Source: Rattus norvegicus (lineage: Eukaryota; Chordata; Mammalia; Rodentia; Muridae). Taken from it: DNA of 64,000 bases. Both the position numbers and the translations under genes were made by a program. Below are positions 35,902 to 46,112 of this stretch, one piece after another. The notes under the pieces are model-generated. The model saw nothing but the letters and a program-made list of their open reading frames with translations. It had not been told where the DNA came from and did no database searches. The DNA lies in NCBI RefSeq assembly GCF_036323735.1, contig NC_086034.1, positions 66,118,439 to 66,182,438 on the forward strand. The letters run 5' to 3'. Each line of letters starts with the position of its first letter. Position 1 is the stretch's first letter.

Positions 35902-37784
35902 CTTTCCGGAAAAGTGTCCTAATACTTTGAAAACTATAGCATGTCTGTGTCACTAATATATTCTCCTTTGGATGCAAAGAAAAAAATAACTTTTGGATTC
36001 GTGATTTCTATCGGGTTTTATTCATGTTCAGAAGGGTCTTACACGATGGCTCTCACTGTTTTATAAATTGGAAAATGAAGGGTCAATAAAGCAAGAAGTA
36101 AATGCCATGCAACTTAGAAGAGGCATAACTTTTGGGGAATGCATCAATTTACATAGAGCAAAGATGGTGGTTCATAGGACACACCTATGTGTTTGTGTAT
36201 GTGTCATCTGTTAGCAATTTCTCTTCTATTTCTGGGCTTAAGCAGGAACAGCGGGGTTGGGCACCTGAAGTTCCAAGGCAAGACCTAAAGTTCTAAGAAC
36301 TTTGACCACTTCGAAATGGCTTTTCAGACAGAGGTAGAAAAGGTCCATGCATCTGTATTTCTCATGCAGTCTTCTCAGTGGCACTGCCTCTAGGTAGGCG
36401 GAGCTAAGCACTTCATACTTGCATTTTAAACTAAACTACCTTTCTTATACATTTACTTTATCAACCCAATTAAACGAAAATTGGTTTTAATATTCTATAT
36501 TTTAGCATTTTAATAAAAAACTGTATTTTAGTCTTAATACTACCAAGCTAAAAAATATTTGAGGAAAAATGATGATTAATTCAATAGTCAGGTTTTGCTC
36601 TTACAACATGAGCCCCTGTGCAGGATCCTACCTGTGTGGAAGACCTCTGGCAGATTAGAGGGTCTTGTCTTAGGACCCTCTGCAGTGCCAGGAGTTGTCC
36701 TTTCCTTCTGCTTTTGGCCATTGACAGCACTTAAATATTGGGTTGAAACAAAATTACAGTTTTTGAATTACAACTAAGTTTAACATAGTATTATAGATCC
36801 AAAGGCATCAAATTATGCAGAGGGCATACCAATCTGCAGAGTCCTGCTTTGTTTATGGAATTACTCAAGCCCACTTAAGTCCTGCTAGGACCCTGGAGAA
36901 TATTTACATAAAGTTACTGTGTAAACATTATTGAAGGACAGGTTGGTTCAGTATTTTTAGGCACATTTATATAAAGCAAGGAAGAGCCTTTAAGGTTGTT
37001 TTTCGTTTTTGTTTTGTTTTTAAAAAGGGTAAAAAAAAATGGGAGAAAGAAAGGTGTCCACAATGTCAAGTGAGTGCCCAGTCAAATGTTTGTCTTTGTG
37101 TGCATAGACTGATGAAGTGATGGATTTGTCGAGTTAATAAAATGTTTGACTCAGTGTCAAAAAAAAAAAAAATCTCAGTCTGGAAGAGTAGACGTGATAT
37201 ACCCTAACGTACTGTATTGCTTGAATCTTCCTACATATTTTTTGAAGAGCTAATTAAATAAGTTTGCTGCTTTGGTTTCATTTGAAACTGGTTGCTTTGT
37301 CAACCAAACACTTAGCAAAAGCAAGTTATGTGTAGGAAGAGGCAAAGGACGTACTTAAGTATTTGCATTAGCCATTTGCTCATTCTCACTGTCTCTGCAG
37401 ACACACATGCTACACCACATGTAAACCTTGGGAAGCCTAAGTGTTCTTAGAAATCCTCTTCTATTTCATATAAATAATGTTTCAAGAAAAATAAACATTC
37501 ACTTGTTATAAAATATCAAAAATAGTTCTAAATTCAGTTTTATTGTGGCCGTGTTGAATTTTTAATGAATGTAGGCATGTAGGGAAAAAAAATCACCTGA
37601 CTTAAAATTAACAACAGGGAGGCAAAGGATCTATATATACAAGAAATGCTCGTTTACAGTGTCTTTTAGCTCTCACTGTCATATTTATGTCTTGCTATCT
37701 GACAGTTTTTGAAAGATGAAAATTTATTCAAATGACCCAAAAGGAGAATAATTGGTCAGGGAGATTAAAAATAGTATATACTAC
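35902..37784. other. Unique DNA with a possible retrocopy tail
   Basis: No recognised repeat apart from the AATAAA plus A-run listed at 37136-37172. The frame at 36595-36777 is unremarkable. Confidence 0.4.
37136..37172 (+). pseudogene. Possible 3' end of a processed retrocopy
   Basis: AATAAA at 37136-37141 is followed 17 nt later by a run of 14 A (37159-37172). This spacing is typical of an mRNA cleavage and polyadenylation site carried into the genome. The upstream 100 bp does not match any transcript I recognise, and I could not find a target-site duplication. A chance A-run after an AATAAA is possible. Confidence 0.25.
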
Positions 37785-37895
37785 AATATGAATCTATTTA
37801 TCTTCATAGTAGCTCCGGGGGGGGGGGCAGAGTTATTATTTTCACCTTTTGATTCAAGAGACCAAGGCATAGAAATGTTAACAAGCTGTCAAAGA
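37785..37895 (-). repeat. MIR SINE fragment
   Basis: ATTATTTTCACCTTTTGATT, then GACCAAGGCATAGAAATGTT and AACAAGCTGTCAAAG fit the antisense MIR core. A G-run (37816-37825) interrupts it. Confidence 0.5.
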
Positions 37896-38041
37896 TAAAG
37901 AAGAGACAGAGAAAGAAATTGTCATCACAAGAAAGGCAAAGGTAGAAAAAGAGAAGTAAGCAGAGCAGGCAGAGACAAGGAGAGAGAAAGAAAGAAAAGA
38001 CAGAAAGGGAGAGAGGGGTGGAAGGAGGGAAAAGGGGAAGG
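37896..38041. repeat. Purine-rich (GA) low-complexity tract
   Basis: About 145 bp almost free of pyrimidines, with GAAA, GAGA and GGGA steps. It generates the Ser/Phe/Leu-rich minus-strand frame at 37878-38293, which is not a gene. Confidence 0.8.
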
Positions 38042-40535
38042 TTGCCCTGTCATAGAACCAGTTATAGGACACTGGTTCACTCTCCTAACCCACACACTGG
38101 GTATTTTCCCTAGAGACGGAATCCTATTTTTAAGCTGCGCACATGGCCATCTGGGCTGAAGAGTGATACTGACTAGTTTTATAGTTAGGTAAAACCATAA
38201 GACTCCATTCAATGAGATGCAAATGAGATTTAGTGTGAAATTACTGGGAAGTCTCCCAAGGGAGAAGATTTGCCATTGAGGGCTAGGATTCACCTCTCGT
38301 CTTATCTTCTTTACGATCTACTGTAGTCAGTCATCTGGTAGATGGAGGCTCAATCATGGTCCCGAGCCACAAGCTGAAGGAAGAGAACAGAAAGGGTTTG
38401 TATCGCTGATGATGAGCAGGTCCCAGTTTAGCCTATATCCTTCTGGATTCGTTTTCATGTGGGAGAGACTGTAGTTATATTATGCTTAAGTTGGCTTTGT
38501 TTTAGTTTCAAGATGCTCAGCCGGATGCTAATTAGTATACTCTCTTAATGTGATTGTTTTAGAAACCCACTAAAAAGGAAAATTGTTTACTGGTCTATGC
38601 CAAAGAATGACCTAAAAACTAGGCTAAGGGCCTGGGGCTACCTTCAGCTTGTGGATTTGTTGGCTGTTTGCTGGAGGTATATTTTTGGTCCTTCTGGTTT
38701 CAAGGATCACAACAGACAATAAAACTCTACAAGGAACATGGAGCTAATTGCTACTGTAATTGGACTATCTTCCTAATAAACTAAGGTTTTGTGGCAGATG
38801 ATGGTTTTAGTGTTATGGATATTCTACCTGGAAATAATTGTAGGATAGTTTCCTTCAGCATTTTGGTAATTTTAGTCCTAAGTGGTAAAGCTGATAGGGT
38901 ATTTGCCATGAGAGAGTAATTGTCACTTCCGCTAAGCCTTTCATATGGTCCTCCATCACCAAAAGGGGAAAATGGGTTTGATGTTCCTTCATTGAGTGGT
39001 GTGACCACAATTCTTCTCTACAAAATAGTGTGGAACATGTAGTTAAATTTAATTGATAAAAAATTAGTAGGACCTTGGCATATCAGTTGGACACCTGAAT
39101 ACCGCAGTGGATTCACACTTGTTCCCGTGTCATAAAGAGTCTAGATAGCTTGATTTTTAGATGATAAACAAAAAACAGAAGGCCAGGCTTTGTTAAACAA
39201 CAAGAAAAGAATGTATACTCTTATCTTTATTCTCTAAAACCTTTTTTATTTTATTTTGTTGTCTGGTTTTTAGAAAAGTGGTCTTCATTGTTTCATTGAA
39301 CACATTGTATGATCATTTCCAAAGAGATGGGCAGTGTTCGTAGTCTGTTATGGGAACCTCACTCCCTAGACTGGCATACATTTTTAGCATACTAAGGATG
39401 TAGGCTTATCCTGAAGGATTCAGTCAGTCAGATAGTCTTAGCTCATAGTTTAAAGAGATGAGAGGATGTCTCAAAGGAATCTCTCTGTGGCCAGCAGGAA
39501 ATTGGATTTTGAAAACTGAAAAATCTACAATTTATTTAAACAGAGAGTGAATTGAATCTGTGAAGGTTCCTTTCACCAAGTTTGTTGTCCTGGATGAGGT
39601 AAGGCCAGGGAGGTCCAAAGTTGGTGAGCTGTCAACTGTTTTGGGAGACATATACAGGTCCTTTCAATAGGGTTTCATTTTACAATTATATCATGTATAA
39701 AATGTCTTTATGACATTAGGCATTTTGTCACTCCCTCGCATAGAATTTCCATGAGGAAACTATTTCTGTCAATAGGTGAAATATTTATCCTTGGTAAATA
39801 ATCTAGGGAATTATCAGAGCTCTTGACTGTTTTGGTGCCTTTTTCTAAATAGTTCGTGTTCTTGGATGACCATTGTCTAAGCTGGGGTCTGTGGAAATGA
39901 CTACAGCTGATTTAGTTACATTAAAAGATCAAAATTATATCTGCATGGAGCTAAGGTCATGACACAACCGAAGAGCTCTGGGTACAAATGTTCCCTTCAT
40001 GCTCAGCTGGGTCCAATAATTCCCTGAGGCTCAGGTCTCTGATTGTGTTTCCAGATGGCTTCCCCTCTATAAACACCACTGCAATTTCTCCAACAGTTCA
40101 GCTGCTCCAGGAGAAAGCAAAACAACGCATCAGGGAGACCCTGGGCATTACCTAGTGGGTGTACCTGTTGCATGTATTGGCCAATCTCTCCCTCACTGTG
40201 CTATACCCTCTTGCTATTTCCTTTGCATTCTTTGACCTTGTATGTACTGGTCAATTTTATAGTCCATTTGCACAAAGCTAGTTTACCTAATACCTCTACT
40301 CAGCCTCATATATTCTTCAAATCTGGATTTCCTGGCTATCTGGCAGATGAATTCCACTCTCAACTAGTCACTGAATTTATTCCTCAGTCTTTGAAAAATG
40401 CCAGAATACTGTCAGAAACATCTTCAACAAATGCATAGTGAGACCAAACTAAGTGACAAATCCTGCCTAACTACTTACTGGAGCTACACCAGTGAACCCT
40501 AAATGCTCCTGATATTAGGAACCAAAAAAGTAGAC
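38042..40535. other. Apparently unique DNA
   Basis: About 2.5 kb in which I recognise no transposon, RNA gene or coding sequence. Frames at 38781-39008 (minus) and 40172-40438 (plus) have no family signature. Confidence 0.4.
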
Positions 40536-40746
40536 TCAGTGTGTGTGCATGTGTATGTGCATGTGTGTGTGCATGTATGTGTGTGTATTTGTCTCTGTAT
40601 GCATCCCCTTGCAGAGTCTAGATTAGAGTGTCAGATCCTCTCAAACTAGAGTAAACCACCCATTATGGATGTTTGGTATTGAATGCAGGTACTTTTGAAG
40701 AGCAACAAGTGCTTTTTAACTGTTTTGAACCATCTCGTCAGCCTCT
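40536..40746 (-). repeat. B3 SINE, antisense, with a (GT)n head
   Basis: A GTGTGTGCATGTGTATGTGC run (40541-40590) precedes GCAGAGTCTAGATTAGAGTG, GGTATTGAATGCAGGTAC (antisense B-box side) and CAACAAGTGCTTTTTAACTG then CCATCTCGTCAGCC (antisense A-box end). Confidence 0.75.
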
Positions 40747-40747
40747 T

Positions 40748-40751
40748 ATAC

Positions 40752-40811
<60 letters not shown>

Positions 40812-40824
40812 CATATACATATAC
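40748..40824. repeat. (TATACA)n microsatellite
   Basis: About a dozen hexamer units with one interruption near 40810. It opens the Thr/Tyr-rich and His/Ile-rich frames at 40673-40877, which are artefacts. Confidence 0.95.
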
Positions 40825-40899
40825 CCAGAGAGAGGGAGATAGTGTATATACATATAGTGTTTTTATCAATTGATTAAAATTTCATAATTTTCCTTATTC

Positions 40900-41580
40900 A
40901 CAAATCAATGCATTTTGACTATATTCACTTTCCATTCCTCCTCCAAAACCTCCCAGCTCCAGTCCTACCCCCTAATTTGCTCCCAATTTCATGTCTTCTT
41001 TTGTTTCCTTTTCCCTATAAACCACCAAGTCAGTTTTTCTTCCTAGAAACTCATGGGTTGGGGGCATCCGCTGGAGCTTGCAAGGTAGTTCTAAAAGGAA
41101 TCTCACCCTTAAAGTTTATTCCTCCCAAGAACCTGGCTTTCAGCAGTTACTCAGCTATGGGTTGGGAGTAGTGGGTCCCTACCTCCTCCATGCTAGAAGG
41201 CTGATTGGATTGATGTTGTATAAATCTTCTGCAGACAACCTCTGCTTCTGTGAGTTAGTGAGTCCAGTGGTCATATGATCTCCAGAAGACATTGCTTTGC
41301 TTTGGATTTCCCCAACCTGTGGCTCTTCCAATCCTTTTCCCCCCTCTTTCCAGATGGTCCCTGAGCCTTGGTAGAGAGTGTATATTATAAATGTCTCATT
41401 TGTGGCTCAGCATTGCACCCACACTTACTCTGTCCCCAGTGACTAGCTGTAAGTTTGTTATTTTTAACCGCAGTCCAGTGTACAAAGAACTTCTGTGATA
41501 ATGCCTGAGAGCTGTACTAATCTATAGGCAAAGTTACCACCTTACAGAAAAGCTCACCTTCTACATGACAGCTCTCTGAT
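40900..41580 (-). mobile_element. Probable old rodent L1 3'UTR
   Basis: Ordered antisense landmarks: CCATTCCTCCTCCAAAACCT, then GGTTGGGGGCATCCGCTGGA, CTCAGCTATGGGTTGGGAGT, AGTCCAGTGGTCATATGATC, GGTCCCTGAGCCTTGGTAGA and CAGCATTGCACCC. This layout matches old Lx-type L1 3'UTR sequence as I recall it, strongly diverged. The frames at 40908-41278 lie in it. Confidence 0.5.
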
Positions 41581-42853
41581 TAACGCCTCTTAACTCTGAG
41601 CAAGATGTGTTCCTAAAATCTTACATATACATTTGTAGTCCCATTATTTTTTTTTTAGCAGCTTCCCCAGGGGGCTTTAATTAGACGATGAGGATCAGAC
41701 AAGTTTAGAGGTGAATGATGTTCTACATCTTGGTAAAACAGACATATTTACACCAGTACTGCAAAGGTCCTTCCTGGGACATCCTGTGGTTCAGATTAGA
41801 ACTGAGAATGGGTCCTTTTGCCTGTGATCTGTAGTCCCATTATTAACCCGACTTCTTTCACATCAGCATTTTGGATTTTCCATGGTTTTTCCTGTAGTGT
41901 TAGGTTGATGGAAAATTCCAGAGCAAGATTAGCCTCTCATACCTTAGTGTTTGTTTTTTATTTTCATTCATACATTGCTAGACACTTGACTTGTTTCAAG
42001 AATATCCAATGATCCCATGATCCCATGATCCCTTATCTTCAGATGCATAGCAGCATGATAGACCCTGGCACTTACATAGCAATAAGGGAACACAGGCTTT
42101 CTAGGACCTTCTACTGACAAGTATAGTGGGGCTGGCTGTGCTGACTGGACATTAGAATATGCTTTCCCCATAGAAAGAGCTAGTTTTGTGTTATAAATAT
42201 TGGCTGAAGCAATCTTGAATAGGAGCAGCATCTCTGTCATAAAGAGTGGGAGAGGTTGAACCATTGGCGGCCATTACTTGAGCCTGGACATAGATCTATT
42301 GTACAAAGTGGATCGAATCCCATTGCACAGTTACACTTCTCTCTAGACATAGAAGCTGTGAAGGGAAGATCATAGTCCTTGTCTCCTGCTTGCTAATGTT
42401 ATCTTCCAAACACCTCTCTCCGTTATGGTCTGACATTCTGTGCCCTTTTCTCCTTTACATAAAAATACTATTGCAGCCAGTTTTTGCCAGTCACAGATGC
42501 CTTTGGTAGAAGCTGTTATTACATCATGTTTTCAGCAGTTCCTAGGAAAGGACAAATGAGTAGCTTCTAAAATTTGAACAGTTGAGAACAATAATAGCAA
42601 AGATAGTCCTCTAAAGAGCACCACAAAGAGGAGAAAAAGATATCTTGGGATGCATAGTCACTCAAACATTTCATGCTTCACATCGTCATTGTATGCCTAT
42701 TTATAACTTGTTTATTTATTATCATGCTACTTTAATCATGGTTTTTCAAATACATGCCCTACTATGTGTTTGAAATAGTTGGAATTCTGTGAAATGCAAA
42801 CCACAGGAAAACATCAAGTTGACCTCACCAAGAGAAAAGCACATTTCGATCAT
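41581..42853. other. Unique DNA with a tiny tandem repeat
   Basis: GATCCCAT is repeated three times at about 42011-42032. Otherwise no recognised repeat or gene. Confidence 0.4.
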
Positions 42854-42866
42854 GGAAACTTGGCTG

Positions 42867-43183
42867 CAGCTTCCAGGGACTAAATCACTACCTAAAGACT
42901 ATACATGGACTGACCCTGGACTCTGACCTCATAGGTAGCAATGAATATCCTAGTAAGAGCACCAGTGGAAGGGGAAGCCCTGGGTCCTGCCAAGACTGAA
43001 CCCCCAGTGAACAGAATTGTTGAGGGGAGGGTGGTAATGGGGGGAGGATGAGGAGGGGAATACCCATATAGAAAGGGAGGGGGAGGGGTTGGGGAGATGT
43101 TTGCCTGGAAACCGGGAAAGGGAATAACAATTGAAATGTAAATGAAATGTAAATAAGAAATACCCAATTTAAAAGATGGAGAA
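42867..43183 (+). mobile_element. Truncated young rat-type L1 3'UTR
   Basis: Begins CAGCTTCCAGGGACTAAATC and continues through ACTACCTAAAGACTATACAT to the G-rich tract (43020-43095), ending GGGAATAACAATTGAAATG plus an A-rich tail. It is nearly identical to the minus-strand element at 13041-13789. A probable TSD is GGAAACTTGGCTG (42854-42866) against GGAAACTGGGCTG (43184-43196), one mismatch in 13. The minus-strand 80- and 138-codon frames here are antisense to it. Confidence 0.85.
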
Positions 43184-43196
43184 GGAAACTGGGCTG

Positions 43197-43540
43197 GTTC
43201 CAGGCAAGGCTTGCTTTTGATATGGGTTCCTATTATTTCAACACTTTCTTGGGGCCAGATCCACCTCTGCAACCTCCACATTCTTTTTATTAGTGGAGAT
43301 AGACTCACTCACCCAAAAGACCTTACGGAGAAATGGATGTGTCTCCGTTGATCTCAGGATGGTTACTAAGAGAACGGACCTGAATACAAGACATCCAAAC
43401 CCATCTTATATCCTTCACAGATTGTTGTTTCTTTAACTGTGTGTCACTTGCATGTTATTCCTAAGAATTTGATATTCTGGGGGCGGGGGATTACAGGTCA
43501 CAGAATTGTATGATGCATCTAAAATATTGAAGAGCTTTGA
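43197..43540. other. Unique DNA between two L1 insertions
   Basis: Its last 11 bases (43530-43540, AAGAGCTTTGA) are the left target-site duplication of the twin-primed L1. Confidence 0.6.
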
Positions 43541-44540
43541 TGTATCTGCTTTTTGTTCTAGAGCTTTCAGGTGTGCTGCCAAGCTGCCAGTGTATTCTCT
43601 GTCCAGTTTCTTTTTGGAGGCACTCAGAGCATGAGTTTTCCTTTTAGCACTGCTTTCATTGTGTTCCTTTAGTTTGGGTATGTTGTGCCTTCATTTTCAT
43701 TAAATTCTAAAAGATCTTTAATTTCTTTCCTTATTTCTTCCTTGACCAAGTTATCATTGAGTGGAGTATTTTTCAGCTTTCATATAGATGTGGGCTTTCT
43801 TCTTTTGTATTTATTGAAGACTAGCTTTAGTCCACAGTGATCTGAAAGGATGTATGGGGTTATTTCACTCTTCCTGTATCTGTAGAGGCCTGTTTTGTGA
43901 CTGATGATATGGTCAATTTTGGAGAAGGTGCTGAGAAGAAGGTATATTCTTTTATTTTGGGATGAAATGTTCTATAGATATCTGTTAATTCCATTTGGTT
44001 CCTAACTTCCATTAGTTTCATGATTTCTCTGTTTAGTTTCTATTTCTGCGATCTGTTCATTGATGAGAGTTGGGTGTTGAAGTCTCCCACTATTACTGTG
44101 TGAGGTGCAATGTGTGTTTTGAACTTTAGTGAGATTTCTTTTATGAATGTGGATACTCTTGCATATGGAGCACAGAAGTTCAGAATTGAGAGTTTATCTT
44201 GGTAGATTTTTCCTTTGACCAGTATGAAATGTCCTTCCTTATCTTACTTGATAACTTTTGGTTGAAAGTTGATTTTATTCACTATTAAAATGGCTACTCC
44301 AGCTTGTTTCTCAGGATCATTTGCTTGGAAATTTTTTCCCAGCCTTTTACTTCGAGGTAGTATCTGTCTTTGTCACTGAAGTGCATTTCCTGTATGCAGC
44401 AAAATGTTGGGTCCTGTTTACATATCCAGTCTGTTAGTCTATGTCTTTTTATTGGGGATTTGAGTCCATCGATATTGAGAGATATTAAGGAAAAGTGATG
44501 GTTTCTTCCTGTTATTTTTGTTGTTAGAGGTGGAATTATG
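43541..44540 (-). pseudogene. L1 ORF2 5' part (endonuclease domain), inverted
   Basis: On the minus strand this encodes the degraded APE-type endonuclease of L1 ORF2, which in an active element nicks target DNA at TTTT/AA sites. Readable landmarks are an opening segment LNISQYRWTQ-like near 44475, GDFNT at 44087-44073 (active-site region), and SDHCGLKL near 43850-43826, which carries the catalytic Asp-His of the family. The coding stops at 43541, just after the KALEQKADT-like segment. The continuation, in the opposite orientation, begins at 46113. Several frameshifts and stops are present, so no protein is expected. Confidence 0.85.
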
Positions 44541-44589
44541 TTTGTGTGGCTTTTTTTGGGTTTGGTGAAAGAAGATTATTTTCTTGCTT

Positions 44590-45645
44590 TTTTGGGGGTG
44601 TAATTTCCCTCCTTGTGTTGGAGTTTTCCATCTATTATCCTTTGTAGTGCTGGATTTATGGAAAGATATTGTATAAATTTGGTTTTGTTATGGAATGTCT
44701 TGGTTTCTCCATCTGTGTTAATTCAGAGTTTTGCTGGATATAGTAGCCTGGGCTGGCATTTGTGTTCGCTTAGGGTCTGTATGATACCTGTGCAGGCTCT
44801 TCTGCCTTTCATAGTCTCTGGTGAGAAGTTTGGTGTACTTCTGATAGGTCTGCCTTTATATATTACTTGATCTTTTCTTTTTACTGCTTTTAATATTTTC
44901 TCGTTGTTTGTGCATTTGGTGTTTTGATTATTATGTGACAGGAGGAATTTCTTTTCTGGTCGAGTCTTTCAGAGTTCTGTAGGCTTCTTTTGTGTTCATG
45001 GGCATCTCTTTCTTCAGGTTAGAGTAGTTTTCTTCTATCATTTTGTTGAAGATATTTACTGGCCCTTTAAGCTAGGAATTTTCGCTCTCTTCTATACCTA
45101 TTATTGTTAGGTTTGGTCTTCTCATTGTGTCCTAGATTTCCTGCATGTTTTGAATTAGGAGCTTTTTACATTTTGCCTTTTCTTTGACTATTTTGTCAAT
45201 GTTTTCTATGATATCTTTGGCACCTGAGATTCTCTCTTCTTTCTCTTGTATTCTTTTGGTGATGCCCGATGTCTTTCCTAGGTTTTCTATCTCCAAAGTT
45301 GTCTCTCTTTGTAATTTCTTTATTGTTTCTATTTCCATTTTAGATCCTGTTCAATCCTTTCACCTGTTTGGTTGTGTTTTCCTGTAATTCTTTAAGAAAT
45401 TTTTGGGTTTCTACTTTAATGGCTTCTACCTGTTTACTTGTGTTCTCCTGTTTTTCTTGAAGGGAATTATTTATTTGCTTCTTAAAGTCCTCTATCATCA
45501 TCCTGAGGTTTGATTTTAAATCTGAATCTTGATTTCCCAGTGTGTTGATGTGTTCAGGACTTGCTGAAGTAGGAGAACTGGGTTCTGATGATGCGAAGTG
45601 GCCTTGGTTTCTGTTGCTTAGGTTCTTGTGCTTGCCTCTTGTCAT
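44590..45645 (-). pseudogene. L1 ORF1 remnant
   Basis: ORF1 normally makes the trimeric RNA-binding chaperone of the L1 ribonucleoprotein. The start is the ATG whose complement lies at 45645. The first frame (45645-45340) begins MTRGKHKNLSNRNQ and carries the coiled-coil region, with heptad-like repeats of EKQENTSKQVEAIK and LKELQENTTKQ. It stops after KGLNRI. The next frame (45338-45132) continues with EIENLGK and RIQEKEERISGAKDIIENI, the end of the coiled coil and start of the RRM side. Below 45130 the frame is broken but the nucleotide sequence runs on collinearly to about 44590. Expected length is about 350-370 residues, so this is a full-span but frameshifted pseudogene. Confidence 0.85.
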
Positions 45646-46112
45646 ATGGTTATCTCTGGTGTTAGTTGGTTTTGCTGTCTCTGACTTTAGCCTGTTCCTC
45701 CTGTCAGCCTGTGAGCTTGTGATTTTAGATTTGTCAGAACTCCTGGGAGACTAGCTCTCTCCAGGTGGAATTTAGTGTGGAGAGATGTGACACAAGGTTA
45801 GCTCTAGTGAGACCAGAAGAATCATGTCCCTCCGTGTTCTGCAGTGTTGTGCCCTGTGGTCTCATGGCTGGACCCTCTTTGGCCAGTTATTGGAGCAAAA
45901 GTGTTGGTCTCACCTGTGAACTTAGGAGTGACAGCACTCCTGGGAGATGAGCTCTCTCATGACTGGATTTGGGTATGGAGGGCTGTGCCACAGGCTTAGC
46001 TGAGGGCCTGGGGTGGGGGCAGAAGGAGAATGGAAGGATCCTGTCCCTGGGTGCTCCACAGTTTCTGTGCCCTTTGGCCTCCTGGTAGATCTCACGTTGG
46101 CCAGTTATTGGA
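45646..46112 (-). promoter_or_regulatory. L1 5'UTR with two tandem monomers
   Basis: On the minus strand two related units follow one another. CCAATAACTGGCC occurs as the complement at 46099-46111 and again at 45881-45893 (218 bp apart). The TCTCCCAGGAGT-type block occurs at about 45938-45949 and again near 45741-45752 (about 200 bp apart). Tandem promoter monomers are a hallmark of murid L1 and act as Pol II promoters in active copies. Because of the inversion, the first monomer abuts ORF2 sequence at 46113 and transcription would point left. Confidence 0.75.

Noticed and set aside
37878..38293. 122-codon minus frame with a Ser/Phe/Leu tail
   Set aside because: The tail comes from a purine-rich low-complexity tract; no signal peptide or domain I can support.
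40673..40877. Thr/Tyr- and His/Ile-repeat frames
   Set aside because: Created by the (TATACA)n microsatellite.
42892..43308. 138-codon Pro-rich minus frame
   Set aside because: Antisense to the G-rich L1 3'UTR at 42867-43183; the prolines come from the polypurine tract.
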